The translations under genes were made by a program, and so were the position numbers. A stretch of 64,000 bases of DNA from Nitratireductor alexandrii (GTDB taxonomy: Bacteria > Pseudomonadota > Alphaproteobacteria > Rhizobiales > Rhizobiaceae): the NCBI RefSeq assembly GCF_004000215.1, contig NZ_RBVY01000009.1:124001-188000 (forward strand). The letters run 5' to 3'. Under the pieces are notes generated by a model. The model did not search any database, was not told the origin of the DNA, and was given only the letters and a program-made list of their open reading frames with translations. Shown one piece after another: positions 34,427 to 44,863 of this stretch; the stretch's first letter is position 1, and each line of letters opens with the position of its first letter.

Positions 34427-35373
34427 AAGCCGCAGCGACCGCCACGATCTGCCTGGTGCTGGCCTTCGCCGCCTGGGCCGGAAACGCGTTTTACGCCGCC
34501 GGAGTGCCGGGCGGCGAACTGAAATACTGGTCGCCCGCTCTGGTGGCCGGCGCGATGATCGCGTTTTTCGTCGTCCATGGGCGCCAGCTCTATTCCGGCC
34601 GCCAGTTGCTCGCCTTCGCGGTCACCGTCTTCCTGGTCGGCTGGTTCTTCGAAACCGTCAGCGTGCTGACCGGCTTTCCGTTCGGCAATTATCACTACAC
34701 CGAGCTGATGGCGCCGTTTCTCGGCCATGTGCCGGTCTCCGTCATGCCGGCCTATTGCGTGATGGGATATGTCTCGTTCTCGATGGCGCGCATTCTGTTG
34801 AATCGCCTCGGCGGCAGGCCCGACGCGGTGCTGCGTTTCGGCGTGCCGATAGCGGCCTCGCTGCTGATGGTGGTGTGGGACCTGTCGATGGATCCCTTGC
34901 GCGCCACGATCGAGCGGCGCTGGGTTTGGCTCGATGGCGGTCCGCATTTCGGTGTGCCGATCGAAAACTATTTCGGCTGGGCCTTTGTCACCTGGATCAT
35001 GTTCCAGGCTTTCACGCTTCTTCTCGGTCGAGGCAGGGCGAAAACCCTCGCCCTGACGCCGGCCGAAACCGCGCGCTACTGGCTGTCCGTGCCGATCATC
35101 TATCTCGCCTTCGCGGTCGAATATGTACTCAATCCCGTTTTCGCCGCGTCCGGCGCGCAAGCGGTGTCGGTCAACGGCCTGGAGATGGCGGCCGGCGAGA
35201 TCGAGGCGCAGGTCGCCTTGCTGACTGCCACGACCATGCTCCCGCTCGCCGTACTGGCCATTGCCAGGCTGCGGCGCATACTGGTCCGCTCACGCCTCGG
35301 GTTTCGCGACGGCGCCGTTGCGGAGACGAAAAACCGGGGGCAAACGATCCCACTTGGAGATGAACGGCTTTAG
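34423..35373 (+). CDS. DUF422 / CruF-like carotenoid biosynthesis membrane protein
   Basis: A 316-residue integral membrane protein with seven to eight segments. The DUF422 signature is clear: VGWFFETVSVLTGFPFGNYHYTE (residues about 69-91), followed by PVSVMPAYCVMGYVS and a DLSMDPLRATIERRWVWLDGGPHFGVPIENYFGW block (near 147-185). Characterised members (CruF, bisanhydrobacterioruberin hydratase) add water to the end of an acyclic carotenoid. No phytoene synthase or desaturase is nearby, so the substrate here may be another isoprenoid. GTG start inside the stop of the preceding gene. Membrane-located partner of the RND exporter by context. Confidence 0.86.
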   Translation: MKAAATATICLVLAFAAWAGNAFYAAGVPGGELKYWSPALVAGAMIAFFVVHGRQLYSGRQLLAFAVTVFLVGWFFETVSVLTGFPFGNYHYTELMAPFLGHVPVSVMPAYCVMGYVSFSMARILLNRLGGRPDAVLRFGVPIAASLLMVVWDLSMDPLRATIERRWVWLDGGPHFGVPIENYFGWAFVTWIMFQAFTLLLGRGRAKTLALTPAETARYWLSVPIIYLAFAVEYVLNPVFAASGAQAVSVNGLEMAAGEIEAQVALLTATTMLPLAVLAIARLRRILVRSRLGFRDGAVAETKNRGQTIPLGDERL

Positions 35374-35376
35374 CGG

Positions 35377-35982
35377 ATGTTGAAATACGGATCCGAGCGC
35401 CCCGATTTCGATATCGAAACGCATTGGCGGCTTGAGGCGCGGCCGGAGGAACTGACTGCGATCGTGCTCGACCCCGAGCTGATCCATCGTTGGTGCCCGG
35501 CGGTTTTCATGGGCTCCGAACTGGTCGCGCGCGGCGGTGCCGACGGCCTCGGCATGGCCATCAGGCTCTACACCAAGGGTTTTCTGCCACATGCCTTCTT
35601 TTTCGTGGCCCGGATCGTCGATCTCGTTCCACACCGGTCGATGACGATCGCGGTCAGCGGCGATTTCGACGGCGCGGGGTTTTTGACAGTCGAGCCAGGG
35701 CCCGGCGGCATCTGCGCGGCCAGCCTGCGCTGGCGCGTTCGCGTCGCTCACCCCTATGTCCGGCGCTTCGTGCCCGTCTTCCGTCCCGTGCTGGCGGCCA
35801 ACCATAAATGGGCGGCGCGCCGCGCCCACCGCCTGCTGCAGGAAGAGGTCTTTCGTCGCCGTCGCCTGTCAAACGCCTTCGTGGAGGCGAAGCCGACCTT
35901 TCCGCACAATCTCGCCCCGTTCCGGGCCTGGCAGCGGCGCCGTGCCGCCCATCGCGGGTGGCGGGTGTCGAACATGGAATGA
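35377..35982 (+). CDS. SRPBCC (START-like) hydrophobic-ligand protein
   Basis: A 201-residue protein with the helix-grip pattern of polyketide cyclase/dehydrase-type SRPBCC domains (residues about 10-155): DIETHWRLEARPEELTAIVLDPELIHRWCPAVF, then alternating strands and a C-terminal helix (VRRFVPVFRPVLAANHKWAARRAH). These folds bind hydrophobic molecules. The last 45 residues are very basic. It starts three bases after the DUF422 stop and ends the four-gene operon. The probable role is a cytosolic carrier or cofactor for an isoprenoid lipid; no enzymatic residues are identifiable. Confidence 0.85.
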   Translation: MLKYGSERPDFDIETHWRLEARPEELTAIVLDPELIHRWCPAVFMGSELVARGGADGLGMAIRLYTKGFLPHAFFFVARIVDLVPHRSMTIAVSGDFDGAGFLTVEPGPGGICAASLRWRVRVAHPYVRRFVPVFRPVLAANHKWAARRAHRLLQEEVFRRRRLSNAFVEAKPTFPHNLAPFRAWQRRRAAHRGWRVSNME

Positions 35983-36021
35983 TCCGCGTGCCTGTTCGCG
36001 GCGCCTCGGCCGCCTGCGCAA

Positions 36022-36342
36022 TCAGAAATACTGGCGCGGTTTCATCACCGGCACGTCGAGGCGTCCCGGCGGGGTGGTCGCTTCCTTGCGGCGCTCCAGG
36101 TTGAAGCGCTGTCGCTTTTCTTCGAAGGAGCGCCGTTTGCGTTCGGCCTCCAACACGTCGATTTCGGCGTGGCGACCTTGTTGCTCGAGACGTTGCCGCT
36201 CGGCCCTGAGATGCGCGTCGCCGTCGATGGCGAGCGCGGGGCTGTGACCGCCGCAAGCCAGGACCGCCGCGACCAGCGCGATTGCCAGAGATGCCGGGAG
36301 CCTGCGTGCGGCCATCCGCAAATTGAGAACCATCCCATTCAT
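36022..36342 (-). CDS. Small exported Arg/Glu-rich protein
   Basis: A 106-residue protein with a hydrophobic leader (ASLAIALVAAVLACGG, residues about 18-33), possibly a signal peptide or lipobox ending at Cys. It is followed by a charged helical stretch (AERQRLEQQGRHAEIDVLEAERKRRSFEEKRQRF) and a short tail PVMKPRQYF. The charged region is probably coiled coil. Start uncertain: ATGs at 36342, 36333 and 36315 are all possible, the last two giving a shorter leader. It lies just downstream of the proX terminator on the same strand and convergent with the SRPBCC gene. Family not recognised. Confidence 0.55.
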   Translation of the reverse strand: MNGMVLNLRMAARRLPASLAIALVAAVLACGGHSPALAIDGDAHLRAERQRLEQQGRHAEIDVLEAERKRRSFEEKRQRFNLERRKEATTPPGRLDVPVMKPRQYF

Positions 36343-36433
36343 ATAGGTCTCTGGTGGGACGTCGCCAGTCGGGGCGCTCGGCCGGCCGCGTCCAACCGAA
36401 TGCGCGGCCTGTCTTCCGCACCGCCCGGCTATG

Positions 36434-36466
36434 TAAAAAGAAAACGGGCCCGAGGACCCGTTTTCC
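36434..36466 (-). terminator. Rho-independent terminator of the proVWX operon
   Basis: Read on the minus strand, GAAAACGGGTCC and GGGCCCGTTTTC form a stem around a short CTC/TCG loop and are followed by TTTTC TTTTT. It lies about 27 bases past the proX stop (36493). Because the arms start with A-runs it could also work in the other direction. Confidence 0.85.
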
Positions 36467-36492
36467 ATGGCGATGACGTGAGAACCGGCGGC

Positions 36493-37530
36493 TTACGAGC
36501 CGTTGCGCGCGGCCTCGAGCCAGCCGTCGACCATGTCGCGGTTCTGTTCGATCCACTCGGCCGCATGCGCGGTGATGTCTTCCGGGTCGCCTTCGCCCTC
36601 ATTCATACGCGCGTTCTGCGCAAAGATGGCTTCGAGCGGGATGCTGACCTCGCCGAGCAGCGCGCGCACGGCGGGGTTTTCCTCCAGGAACGCGGTGTTG
36701 GCGACCGGCACGATGTCGTTGGCCGGGAAGCCGAGTGTGCACGGATCGTCGACGCAGCCGTTCACGCCCTCGAGCGTGGCGGCCTCTTCCAGATCGGCCA
36801 TGTCGTCGGGCAGGTCGACTTGCGGCACTTCGATCCACATCACGTCCTTGCCCGGCGCGAGTTCGTTGACCGTCCAGTTCGGCGTCCAGGTGTAGAACAG
36901 GATCGGCTCGCCCTGTTCGTGGGCGGCGACCGCATCGGCCATCGAGGCGGCGTAGCTGGCCTTGATCGCATTCACGTGGTCGCGCAGTTCGTAGGCGTCC
37001 ATGTGATGCTCGATATTGACCTCGCAGCCCCAGCCGGGCGGGCAGGCGACCAGATCGGCGCGGCCGTCGCCGTCACGGTCGAAGGCTTCCTTGACCTCGT
37101 CGCGCTTGAAGTCGTCGAGCGTCTTGATGTCGAATTTCTCGACCGCCGCCTTGGAGACCAGATAGCCTTCCAGCGCGCCGCCTTTGGCAACCGCGCCGAC
37201 GATTTCGGCCGAACCCTCGAAAGTCGGCTTGTAGGTGTTGTGCAGCGGGAACCAGCCATTCACCCAAAGATCGACGTCGCCCTGCGAGACCGCCTGGTAG
37301 AAAGGCGGATTGTCGAGCGTTGTCGGACCTTCGACCGTGTAGCCGAGCTCTTCCAGCAGCTGCTTGTAGACCGCCGCGTGGAACCAGCCCGTGTCCCAGG
37401 TTGCCTGGGCGAAACGCACGGTCGTGCCTTCGCCCGGCATGTCCTGAGCCGAGGCGGCCAGCGGCGCGCCAAAGATCGCGACGGCGGACACGCCGCCGAT
37501 GAGCAGTTTTCTGAATGTGGATGTCTTCAT
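36493..37530 (-). CDS. proX: Glycine betaine/proline ABC transporter substrate-binding protein
   Basis: A 345-residue periplasmic receptor with a signal peptide (residues 1-28, ending ASAQD). It follows E. coli ProX closely in layout: VRFAQATWDTGWF, a WVNGWFPLHNTY segment, FDRDGDGRADLVACPPGWGCEVNIEHH, and FYTWTPNWTVNELAPGKDVMWIEVPQVDLP. The Trp residues in NGWFP, PGWGCE and YTWTPNW match the positions of the aromatic cage that holds quaternary ammonium compounds. The ATG at 37530 has GGAGG a few bases upstream. Third gene of proVWX, ended by a clear terminator. Confidence 0.94.
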   Translation of the reverse strand: MKTSTFRKLLIGGVSAVAIFGAPLAASAQDMPGEGTTVRFAQATWDTGWFHAAVYKQLLEELGYTVEGPTTLDNPPFYQAVSQGDVDLWVNGWFPLHNTYKPTFEGSAEIVGAVAKGGALEGYLVSKAAVEKFDIKTLDDFKRDEVKEAFDRDGDGRADLVACPPGWGCEVNIEHHMDAYELRDHVNAIKASYAASMADAVAAHEQGEPILFYTWTPNWTVNELAPGKDVMWIEVPQVDLPDDMADLEEAATLEGVNGCVDDPCTLGFPANDIVPVANTAFLEENPAVRALLGEVSIPLEAIFAQNARMNEGEGDPEDITAHAAEWIEQNRDMVDGWLEAARNGS

Positions 37531-37603
37531 GTCGAAGCCTCCTTGGTCGTTTGCATGAGCCTGCTTGGGCAGGACTTTCCGGTTCGGTCCTTGCGACCGA
37601 CCG

Positions 37604-38524
37604 TCAGGCTTCGCCCACGCGCTGGGAGCGCTTGGGCGAAAACAGGGCGGCGAGCGTGGCTCTGAGCGACGTCTTGCGCATGCGCGACGGCTCGCCGAGG
37701 GATTGCGTGATCCGGTCGAGAATGATGGCCAGCAGCACGATACCGACGCCACCGGCCGTCGCGTTGCCGACGTCGAGGCGGCCGAGCCCGGTGAACACCG
37801 TCAGGCCGAGCCCGCCGGCGCCGATCAGGGCTGCGATCACCACCATCGACAAGGCCAGCATCAAGGTCTGGTTGAGGCCGGCCATGACCGTCCTCAGCGC
37901 CAGCGGGAACTGCACGTCCCAGAGCATTTGCCAGCGCGTCGAGCCGAACGACTGTGCCGCCTCGACCAGATCGGAACGCACGTTGCGGATGCCGAGATTG
38001 GTCAGGCGCACGATCGGCGGCAGGGCGAAGATGATCGTGGCGATGATGCCGGGCACCATGCCGACGCCGAACAGCATGACGATCGGCACCAGATAGACGA
38101 AGGACGGGATCGTCTGCATGATGTCGAGGATCGGCCGCAACACCGCCTGGAAGCGGTTGCTGCTTGCCGCCATGATGCCGATCGGGATGCCGATCACGGT
38201 GCAGAAAAGCACCGCCGTGACCACCATCGACAAGGTCGTCATCGTTTCCGGCCACAGGCCGATCATGTCGATGAAGGCGAGCGCGATCAAAGTGAACAGC
38301 GCGACCCCGCGACCGGCGGTGCGCCATGCGATCAGCGCCAGCACCAGCGTGAAGACGATCATCGGCACGGCGTTGAGAAAGCCGTCGAGCCCGTTCAGGA
38401 CCTGGGTGACCGGCCATTGCAGCGAGCGGAAGAAGGGCCGGAAATTGGGAACCAGCCAGTCGCGTACGAAGCTGTTGACCCAGTCGGCGAGCGGAATTGT
38501 AAGAATGTCGGAAGGGCTGAACAT
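37604..38524 (-). CDS. proW: Glycine betaine/proline ABC transporter permease
   Basis: A 306-residue permease of the OpuAB/ProW type with a soluble-like N-terminus (residues 1-45), about seven membrane segments and the EAA loop EAAQSFGSTRWQMLWDVQFPLALRTVMAGLNQTLML (near 188-224) that docks to ProV. The FIDMIGLWPETMTTLSMV segment is typical of the family. It belongs with proV upstream and proX downstream; gaps are 39 and 73 bp. Imports glycine betaine or proline for osmoprotection or as nutrient. Confidence 0.95.
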   Translation of the reverse strand: MFSPSDILTIPLADWVNSFVRDWLVPNFRPFFRSLQWPVTQVLNGLDGFLNAVPMIVFTLVLALIAWRTAGRGVALFTLIALAFIDMIGLWPETMTTLSMVVTAVLFCTVIGIPIGIMAASSNRFQAVLRPILDIMQTIPSFVYLVPIVMLFGVGMVPGIIATIIFALPPIVRLTNLGIRNVRSDLVEAAQSFGSTRWQMLWDVQFPLALRTVMAGLNQTLMLALSMVVIAALIGAGGLGLTVFTGLGRLDVGNATAGGVGIVLLAIILDRITQSLGEPSRMRKTSLRATLAALFSPKRSQRVGEA

Positions 38525-38563
38525 ACGCGCCTCCTCGATTGGTCGGACGGAAGAAAAGGACGC

Positions 38564-39775
38564 TTAGGCGGCGGCCGGCGTGGCGAGCTTGCCGAACACG
38601 TCCTGCGGCGCCACGACCCCGGCAAGGTCGCCCTGGCGGTCGGTAATGGCGATCGGCAGGCCAGCTTCGGCGAGCGGATAAAGCTCGAACAGCGGCGTCG
38701 TGCGCCGGGCCTTCGGAAAATCGGCGACGATCGCCTCGCGCAGCGCACCGCCATTGTCGCGCACCGAGGCGGCCAGATCGCGATAGGCGACCACGCCCAG
38801 GATCGCCTTGCCGTCGAGCACGTAGAGCGCGTCGCGCCCCAGCGCCTCCATCCGCGCGAGCGCGGTCTCGGCCGTATCGCGTTCGACGTCCAGCGCTTCC
38901 GCCGGCGCTGCCACGGACCCCGCCGTGAAGACCCGCGACCGGTCGATGTCGGCGGTGAAGGCGGCGACATACTCGTCGGCCGGATTGTCGACGATCTGTT
39001 CGGCTGTCCCGACCTGCACAAAGCGGCCATCCTTCATGATCGCGATGCGGTCGCCGAGGATCATCGCCTCGTTGAGGTCGTGGGTGATGAAGATGATGGT
39101 TTTCTTCAGCGAACGCTGCAGCTCGAGCAGTTCTTCCTGCATGTCGCGGCGAATCAATGGGTCGAGCGCGGAGAAGGGTTCGTCCATCAGCAGGATTTCT
39201 GCCTCCGAAGCGAGGCCGCGGGCCAGGCCGACGCGCTGCTGCATGCCGCCCGAAAGCTCGTCGGGATAGCTGTCGGCATGGGCCTTGAGCCCAACCTGAT
39301 CCAGCGCGGCTTCCGCCTTCTTGCGCCGCTGATCGGCGCCGACGCCCTTGACCTTGAGCCCGTAGGCGACATTGTCGGCGACCGTCATATGCGGAAACAG
39401 CGCGAAGTGCTGGAACACCATGGCGATCTTGGTACGGCGCACCTCGCGGAGCGTCTTGCCGGAGCAGTTCGCCACGTCGATGCCGTCGATCAGCATTTTT
39501 CCGGAAGTCGGCGCGATCAGCCCGTTGATCATGCGCACCAAGGTCGACTTGCCCGAGCCCGAAAGTCCCATCACCACGAAAATCTGGCCTTCGCCGACCT
39601 TGAAGCTGGCGTCCTGAACGCCAATCGTGTCGCCGGTCGCCTCGAAGATGGCGTCCTTGCTTTTGCCTTGTTTTAGAAGTTTCAAGGCTTCGTTCGGGCT
39701 TCCGCCAAAAACCTTGAAGATCGATTCGGCTTGGACCTTGATATTCGTCTCGTTGGGCAACAAACTTCTTTCCAT
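38564..39775 (-). CDS. proV: Glycine betaine/proline ABC transporter ATP-binding protein
   Basis: A 403-residue ATPase. The ABC domain covers residues about 10-275: Walker [11 protein letters not shown]-loop [14 protein letters not shown], signature [13 protein letters not shown], Walker [14 protein letters not shown] and switch His ITHDLNEA. Two CBS motifs at the C-terminus (about 295-400) probably sense ionic strength or nucleotides, as in OpuA/ProV. The start is taken at ATG 39775 giving normal length; a longer frame reaches 39808. First gene of the minus-strand proVWX operon, divergent from lepA. Confidence 0.95.
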   Translation of the reverse strand: MERSLLPNETNIKVQAESIFKVFGGSPNEALKLLKQGKSKDAIFEATGDTIGVQDASFKVGEGQIFVVMGLSGSGKSTLVRMINGLIAPTSGKMLIDGIDVANCSGKTLREVRRTKIAMVFQHFALFPHMTVADNVAYGLKVKGVGADQRRKKAEAALDQVGLKAHADSYPDELSGGMQQRVGLARGLASEAEILLMDEPFSALDPLIRRDMQEELLELQRSLKKTIIFITHDLNEAMILGDRIAIMKDGRFVQVGTAEQIVDNPADEYVAAFTADIDRSRVFTAGSVAAPAEALDVERDTAETALARMEALGRDALYVLDGKAILGVVAYRDLAASVRDNGGALREAIVADFPKARRTTPLFELYPLAEAGLPIAITDRQGDLAGVVAPQDVFGKLATPAAA

Positions 39776-40079
39776 CGGGCAATCCCGAAGCAGCATAGGA
39801 CAAAACAAAACAGCCCCGTTCGCAATCGAATACTGATCACGATGAGGAAATAAACTCTCTGAGGCTTGTCGCGGTCAACCTAGTGCAGCTTGGCCGGCGC
39901 GACAACCCCCCACAGCGCGGGAATATATCGAAACTCTAATCCATGTGGAGACACAGATCCCCTCCTTCGATCCGGCCAGCATGGCCGATGCGCGCGCATC
40001 GACCATGGCGCGCACATTGTCGCCGGCGTGCCATATTCCGGCTTTGCCTTTGCGCTTCCCCCTGATAAATGCCCGCTGC
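39776..40079. other. Divergent promoter region, proV and lepA
   Basis: About 300 bp. The proV side (39790-39860) is AT-rich and probably holds its promoter. The lepA side contains a perfect 16-bp palindrome CGATGCGCGCGCATCG (39986-40001). The lepA frame is open from 39945, so an N-terminal extension cannot be fully excluded, but it has no similarity to LepA. Confidence 0.5.
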
Positions 40080-41885
<1,806 letters not shown>

Positions 41886-42358
41886 GCGGTCGGGCCGCAG
41901 GCCCGGCGCGACGATCCAGTGATCGTCACGAGCGAAAATCCGGGAGGGAGTCGCCGCAGGCATTGGATCCCGCCCCGGGACGCCAGGTGCTGCCACACGA
42001 GCGGCAGGCCGTCGTTCCTGCGATAGGCGACGGGCCTTAAAGGGCCGGAATTGCCCGAGGCTCTATAGAACGATCCAGCGATCCATCCTGGCCGGTGCCG
42101 CGATCGAAGGCCTGCGTCCCAACGGCAGAAACACGAGCGCCGGCATCTTTACCAGGTCATCGCGAACTGTAGCCTCTCCGTGCCCGCCTATGCCGCCGCC
42201 GGTCGGTCAAGGTCGCACGCCCGACCTGCCGCAATCAGCCAATGCCGATCGTGAACGCTGGCTAAACGACGCTTCAGCCGGGGTTCAGTCGAGCGCCGCC
42301 ATTCTGTCCGACGGGAACCACAGCGTGGTCCCACCCGGAGGAGAACGGAGGAAAAATC
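41886..42358. other. Intergenic region after lepA with short inverted repeats
   Basis: About 470 bp with no supported gene. Two short hairpins follow the lepA stop, CGGGCC/GGCCCG (41892-41906) and GACGATC/GATCGTC (41911-41928), without a T-run. The rest shows several GATCC-containing and GC-rich fragments that read like degenerate intergenic DNA. The last 60 bases before 42359 hold a GGAGGAGAACGGAGG ribosome site for the next gene. Confidence 0.45.
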
Positions 42359-42970
42359 ATGACCCGCCTGCTTTTGAGAACGAGTGCCGCGACCCTGCTG
42401 GCCGTGCTCGCCGTCGGCAGCGCCCAGGCCGGCGCCCGCATCGACAAGATCGGCATCGCGCGCGAGGGCATCGATCTGGCGGCGGCGCATGTTCGCGCGA
42501 CCCAGGACGGTTATGCCGGCTTCGCGAACAACAGCCATCGTTTCACCGTGCGCCTTTTCGCCAAGGGCAAGGGCAACAACAACATTCACCGCGTCGGTAT
42601 CGGCAACCGCAACGGCATGGACCTGATCGAGGTTACCGCCGGCCGCTGGCACTACAAACAGCGCACGCCCGACGACGGCTGGGGCGTCTACAAGACCAGC
42701 CGCAGCTTCACCGCCGACATGAGGCAGGTCGACTGGGTGGTCACCCCCGGCAAACTGTGCCGCGACAATCTCGACCAGCGCGTGCGCGCCGGCATGGCGC
42801 GGTCCCAGGTGCTGAGTCGGGAATGGACGCTGTCGGCCAAGGCGGTGTTGCGGTTTTACGCCGCCGCGTCCTCGCCGTCGAAGATCCGCAACGGCCGCGT
42901 CGCCGGCAATTCCGAACAGCGCATGGCGACCCTGTTCTACCCGGTCAAGGTCGTCTGCCGGGCGCGCTGA
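42359..42970 (+). CDS. Exported protein of unknown function
   Basis: A 203-residue protein with a Sec signal peptide (residues 1-25, ending SAQAGA). The mature part is polar with alternating strands: TVRLFAKGKGNNNIHRVGIGNRNG, RWHYKQRTPDDGWGVYKTSRS and RMATLFYPVKVVCRA. Two Cys (KLCRDN and VVCRAR) could pair. A strong ribosome site precedes the ATG. No family is recognised. Located between lepA and the nitrite-respiration island; 42971-43124 to its right holds the NnrR-like box. Confidence 0.75.
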   Translation: MTRLLLRTSAATLLAVLAVGSAQAGARIDKIGIAREGIDLAAAHVRATQDGYAGFANNSHRFTVRLFAKGKGNNNIHRVGIGNRNGMDLIEVTAGRWHYKQRTPDDGWGVYKTSRSFTADMRQVDWVVTPGKLCRDNLDQRVRAGMARSQVLSREWTLSAKAVLRFYAAASSPSKIRNGRVAGNSEQRMATLFYPVKVVCRAR

Positions 42971-43011
42971 GCGCGGCAGGCGCCCATGGCCGGCGCCTTT
43001 CGGCGCGCTGT

Positions 43012-43025
43012 TTGCGTCAGCGCAA
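43012..43025. promoter_or_regulatory. Perfect NnrR-type box before the DUF1858 gene
   Basis: TTGCG-TCAG-CGCAA is an exact 14-bp palindrome matching the NnrR consensus TTGCG-N4-CGCAA described for NO-responsive Crp/Fnr regulators. It lies about 100 bp upstream of the ATG at 43125 and next to the nnrR-like gene, consistent with activation of this gene by that regulator. Confidence 0.75.
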
Positions 43026-43124
43026 CGAGGCTTGCCGCGCGTCGTGCTCTGCTGCCTCATGGGAAGCCGTTCGCTGCGCCAGAGGCCGCGCGGCGGCGGC
43101 TTCGGCAGCAAACGGACGCGTAGA

Positions 43125-43334
43125 ATGGCAAGACACCCGCAAATCGATCCCGACATGAGCGTCGACGAGATCATGCGCCGCTGGCCGTCGACGATCGCCG
43201 TGATGATCCGCCACGGCATGCTGTGCGTGGGCTGCCCGATCGGCGGCTTCCACACCGTCACCGACGCCTGCCGCGAGCACGATGTCGAGGAAGACCGGTT
43301 CGTGCGCGAGCTGGAGGCCGTGATGGGCGCCTGA
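43125..43334 (+). CDS. DUF1858 domain protein (hybrid-cluster-associated redox disulfide)
   Basis: A 69-residue protein that is essentially one DUF1858 domain: PDMSVDEIMRRWPSTIAVMIRHGMLCVGCPIGGFHTVTDAC. The CVGCP motif supplies a redox Cys pair and FHTVTDACREHDVEEDRFVRELE is the typical helical end. Such small proteins are found with hybrid cluster protein or nitrogen-oxide genes. The perfect NnrR box upstream and the nnrR-like gene 37 bp downstream (convergent) place it in the nitrite/NO-responsive set. Possible role: NO or sulfur chemistry in the cytoplasm (inference). Confidence 0.9.
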   Translation: MARHPQIDPDMSVDEIMRRWPSTIAVMIRHGMLCVGCPIGGFHTVTDACREHDVEEDRFVRELEAVMGA

Positions 43335-43370
43335 GGCGCGGCACCGATCACGTGAGGCGCGCCTTCGATC

Positions 43371-44072
43371 TCAGTCCCGGCGCCGGTGTTCGGCCACCAG
43401 CATCAGCCCGTGCGCGTCGGTCACCACCACTTTCTGGCGCCCGCTGCGCACCAGGCCGCGCTGTTCCCAGGCACTCAAAAGACGGCTCACCGTATGCAGC
43501 GTGGTGCCGGTCATCTCGGCGATGTCCTGGCGGGTGATCGGAAAGTCGATCTCGATCCCGTCCGCCGTTTTGCGCCCGGCCTGCTTGACCAGCCGCAGAA
43601 GGGCGTGGGCGATGCGCTGCTCGACCTGTTCGGTCGACATCTCCATCACCTGCGCCTGGGTTTCCTGCAGCCGCGCGCCGATGGTCTGGTAGGCGTTGGC
43701 ACCGAAGGCGGGAAACAGCGTCTGCAGTTCGGCCCATTCGCGGTTTGGCCACGCCAGCGCCACGCAGTCGACCGCGGCAACCGCGCTGGCGGGAAAGCTA
43801 GTGCGGCCCATGGCGACCGCGATGCCGAACAGTTCGCCCTCGTTGATGTAGCGCGCGATCACCTGATGGCCTTCCGGCGAGGTGCGCACCACGCGAATAT
43901 GGCCCGACAGCAGGAGATAGAAGTTTTCCGCCGTCTCGCCTTGAGAAAAGATCTCGCTGCCCTTGGGGTGGCGGGCCGAGCGGGCATGCACAAGCACGCG
44001 GTCGAGCGCCTGCTCCGAAAGCCCGCGAAAGGTCTCAAGCCCCGCAATCAGCGTCCTGTCGAGTCCCGTCAT
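43371..44072 (-). CDS. nnrR: Crp/Fnr family regulator (NnrR/Dnr type)
   Basis: A 233-residue regulator with a cyclic-nucleotide-binding-like sensor domain (residues about 12-130: GSEIFSQGETAENFYLLLSGHIRVVRTSPEG), a dimer helix, and a C-terminal HTH (about 160-225: FPITRQDIAEMTGTTLHTVSRLLSAWEQRGLV). It lacks the N-terminal Cys cluster of Fnr, as expected for NO-sensing NnrR/Dnr/Nnr proteins. It is divergent from the pseudoazurin gene, with an NnrR-like box between them, and lies in the nirK island, so it probably activates these genes in response to NO or nitrite. The gene name rests on context. Confidence 0.85.
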   Translation of the reverse strand: MTGLDRTLIAGLETFRGLSEQALDRVLVHARSARHPKGSEIFSQGETAENFYLLLSGHIRVVRTSPEGHQVIARYINEGELFGIAVAMGRTSFPASAVAAVDCVALAWPNREWAELQTLFPAFGANAYQTIGARLQETQAQVMEMSTEQVEQRIAHALLRLVKQAGRKTADGIEIDFPITRQDIAEMTGTTLHTVSRLLSAWEQRGLVRSGRQKVVVTDAHGLMLVAEHRRRD

Positions 44073-44110
44073 GCCGACCTCATCTGTCCCGCGGCTTTTC
44101 TAGCGCGTGT

Positions 44111-44124
44111 TTGTCAAAGCGCAA
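44111..44124. promoter_or_regulatory. NnrR/FNR-like box between nnrR and the pseudoazurin gene
   Basis: TTGTC-AAAG-CGCAA keeps the TTG-N8-CAA core and the right arm of the NnrR palindrome; the left arm differs at two positions. Its centre is about 88 bp upstream of the pseudoazurin ATG and 45 bp upstream of the nnrR ATG. Confidence 0.6.
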
Positions 44125-44204
44125 ACTCGCCTTCCGCCGCATGGCGTATCTGCTTGGCAACGGCCGCGACAGGCCGTCCACCTCCCAGGAAGAAAGGAAA
44201 GACG

Positions 44205-44654
44205 ATGAAAAAGCGGATTGCGATCATGGCCCTGGGCGCCGTCATGGCCATGGCCGGCGCGGCCGGCGCGGCCGAATTCGAGGTCAAGATGCTCAACAAG
44301 GGTGAAAAGGGCGCCATGGTGTTCGAGCCCGATTTCGTGCGTGCCGCGCCCGGCGACACGGTGCGCTTCGTGCCGACCGACAAGGGCCACAACGCCGAAT
44401 CGGTCAAGGGCATGCTCCCCGAGGGGGCCGAGGCGTTCAAGGGCAAGTTCAACGAGGAAATCGTGATCACGCTCGATAAGGAAGGCGTCTACGGCATCAA
44501 ATGCGCGCCACACTACGCGATGGGCATGGTCGCGCTGATCGAGGTCGGCGAGCCGGGCAATCTCGACGAGGCCGAGGCGGTCAAGCATCCCGGCAAGGCC
44601 AAGACCGTGTTCGCCGAGCTGTTCGGCCTCACCGTCGCGGCCAAACAGGACTGA
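44205..44654 (+). CDS. Pseudoazurin (type 1 blue copper protein)
   Basis: A 149-residue precursor with a signal peptide (residues 1-23, ending GAAGAAEF). The mature protein has all four type-1 copper ligands: His in KGHNAESVKG (near 63), and Cys, His and Met in YGIKCAPHYAMGM (near 101-113). Spacing follows pseudoazurins, which carry electrons from the bc1 complex to copper nitrite reductase. AGGAAGAAAGGAAAG precedes ATG 44205. It is beside nnrR and the nirK operon, so it is the likely electron donor to NirK. It ends at a strong terminator. Confidence 0.95.
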   Translation: MKKRIAIMALGAVMAMAGAAGAAEFEVKMLNKGEKGAMVFEPDFVRAAPGDTVRFVPTDKGHNAESVKGMLPEGAEAFKGKFNEEIVITLDKEGVYGIKCAPHYAMGMVALIEVGEPGNLDEAEAVKHPGKAKTVFAELFGLTVAAKQD

Positions 44655-44688
44655 TCCGGAAAAGCGCCTGTCGTCCCGGCGATAAGGC

Positions 44689-44724
44689 GGCGCGGCACGC
44701 GGGGCCCGCGTGCCGCGCCTTTTT
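44689..44724 (+). terminator. Rho-independent terminator of the pseudoazurin gene
   Basis: A 15-bp perfect inverted repeat (GGCGCGGCACGCGGG and complement) with a one-base centre, followed by TTTTT, about 35 bases after the stop at 44654. A strong GC stem plus T-run is a typical intrinsic terminator. Confidence 0.9.
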
Positions 44725-44863
44725 GCGTTGACGATCCGCACGCCGCAGGTGAGCGGAAGCGCAACCGTCTTGTTGGAGATAAGCGGACGCACATCCACCC
44801 GTGCCATGCTGGAAGGAGAAATCTGTCCGGGACCTCCGGTCGTTTGCGGTCGCGGCGCAATGG

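Noticed and set aside
37565-39676. 703-codon plus-strand frame through proV and proW
   Set aside because: Composition is typical of antisense GC-rich frames, and the minus strand encodes complete ABC transporter subunits with motifs in order.
39945-40079. N-terminal extension of LepA by 45 residues
   Set aside because: The added residues have no similarity to LepA, and the ATG at 40080 gives the standard N-terminus.
41886-42358. Possible pseudogene or mobile-element relic after lepA
   Set aside because: Only short hairpins and GC-rich fragments are visible; no transposase remnant, terminal repeats or recognisable protein fragment.
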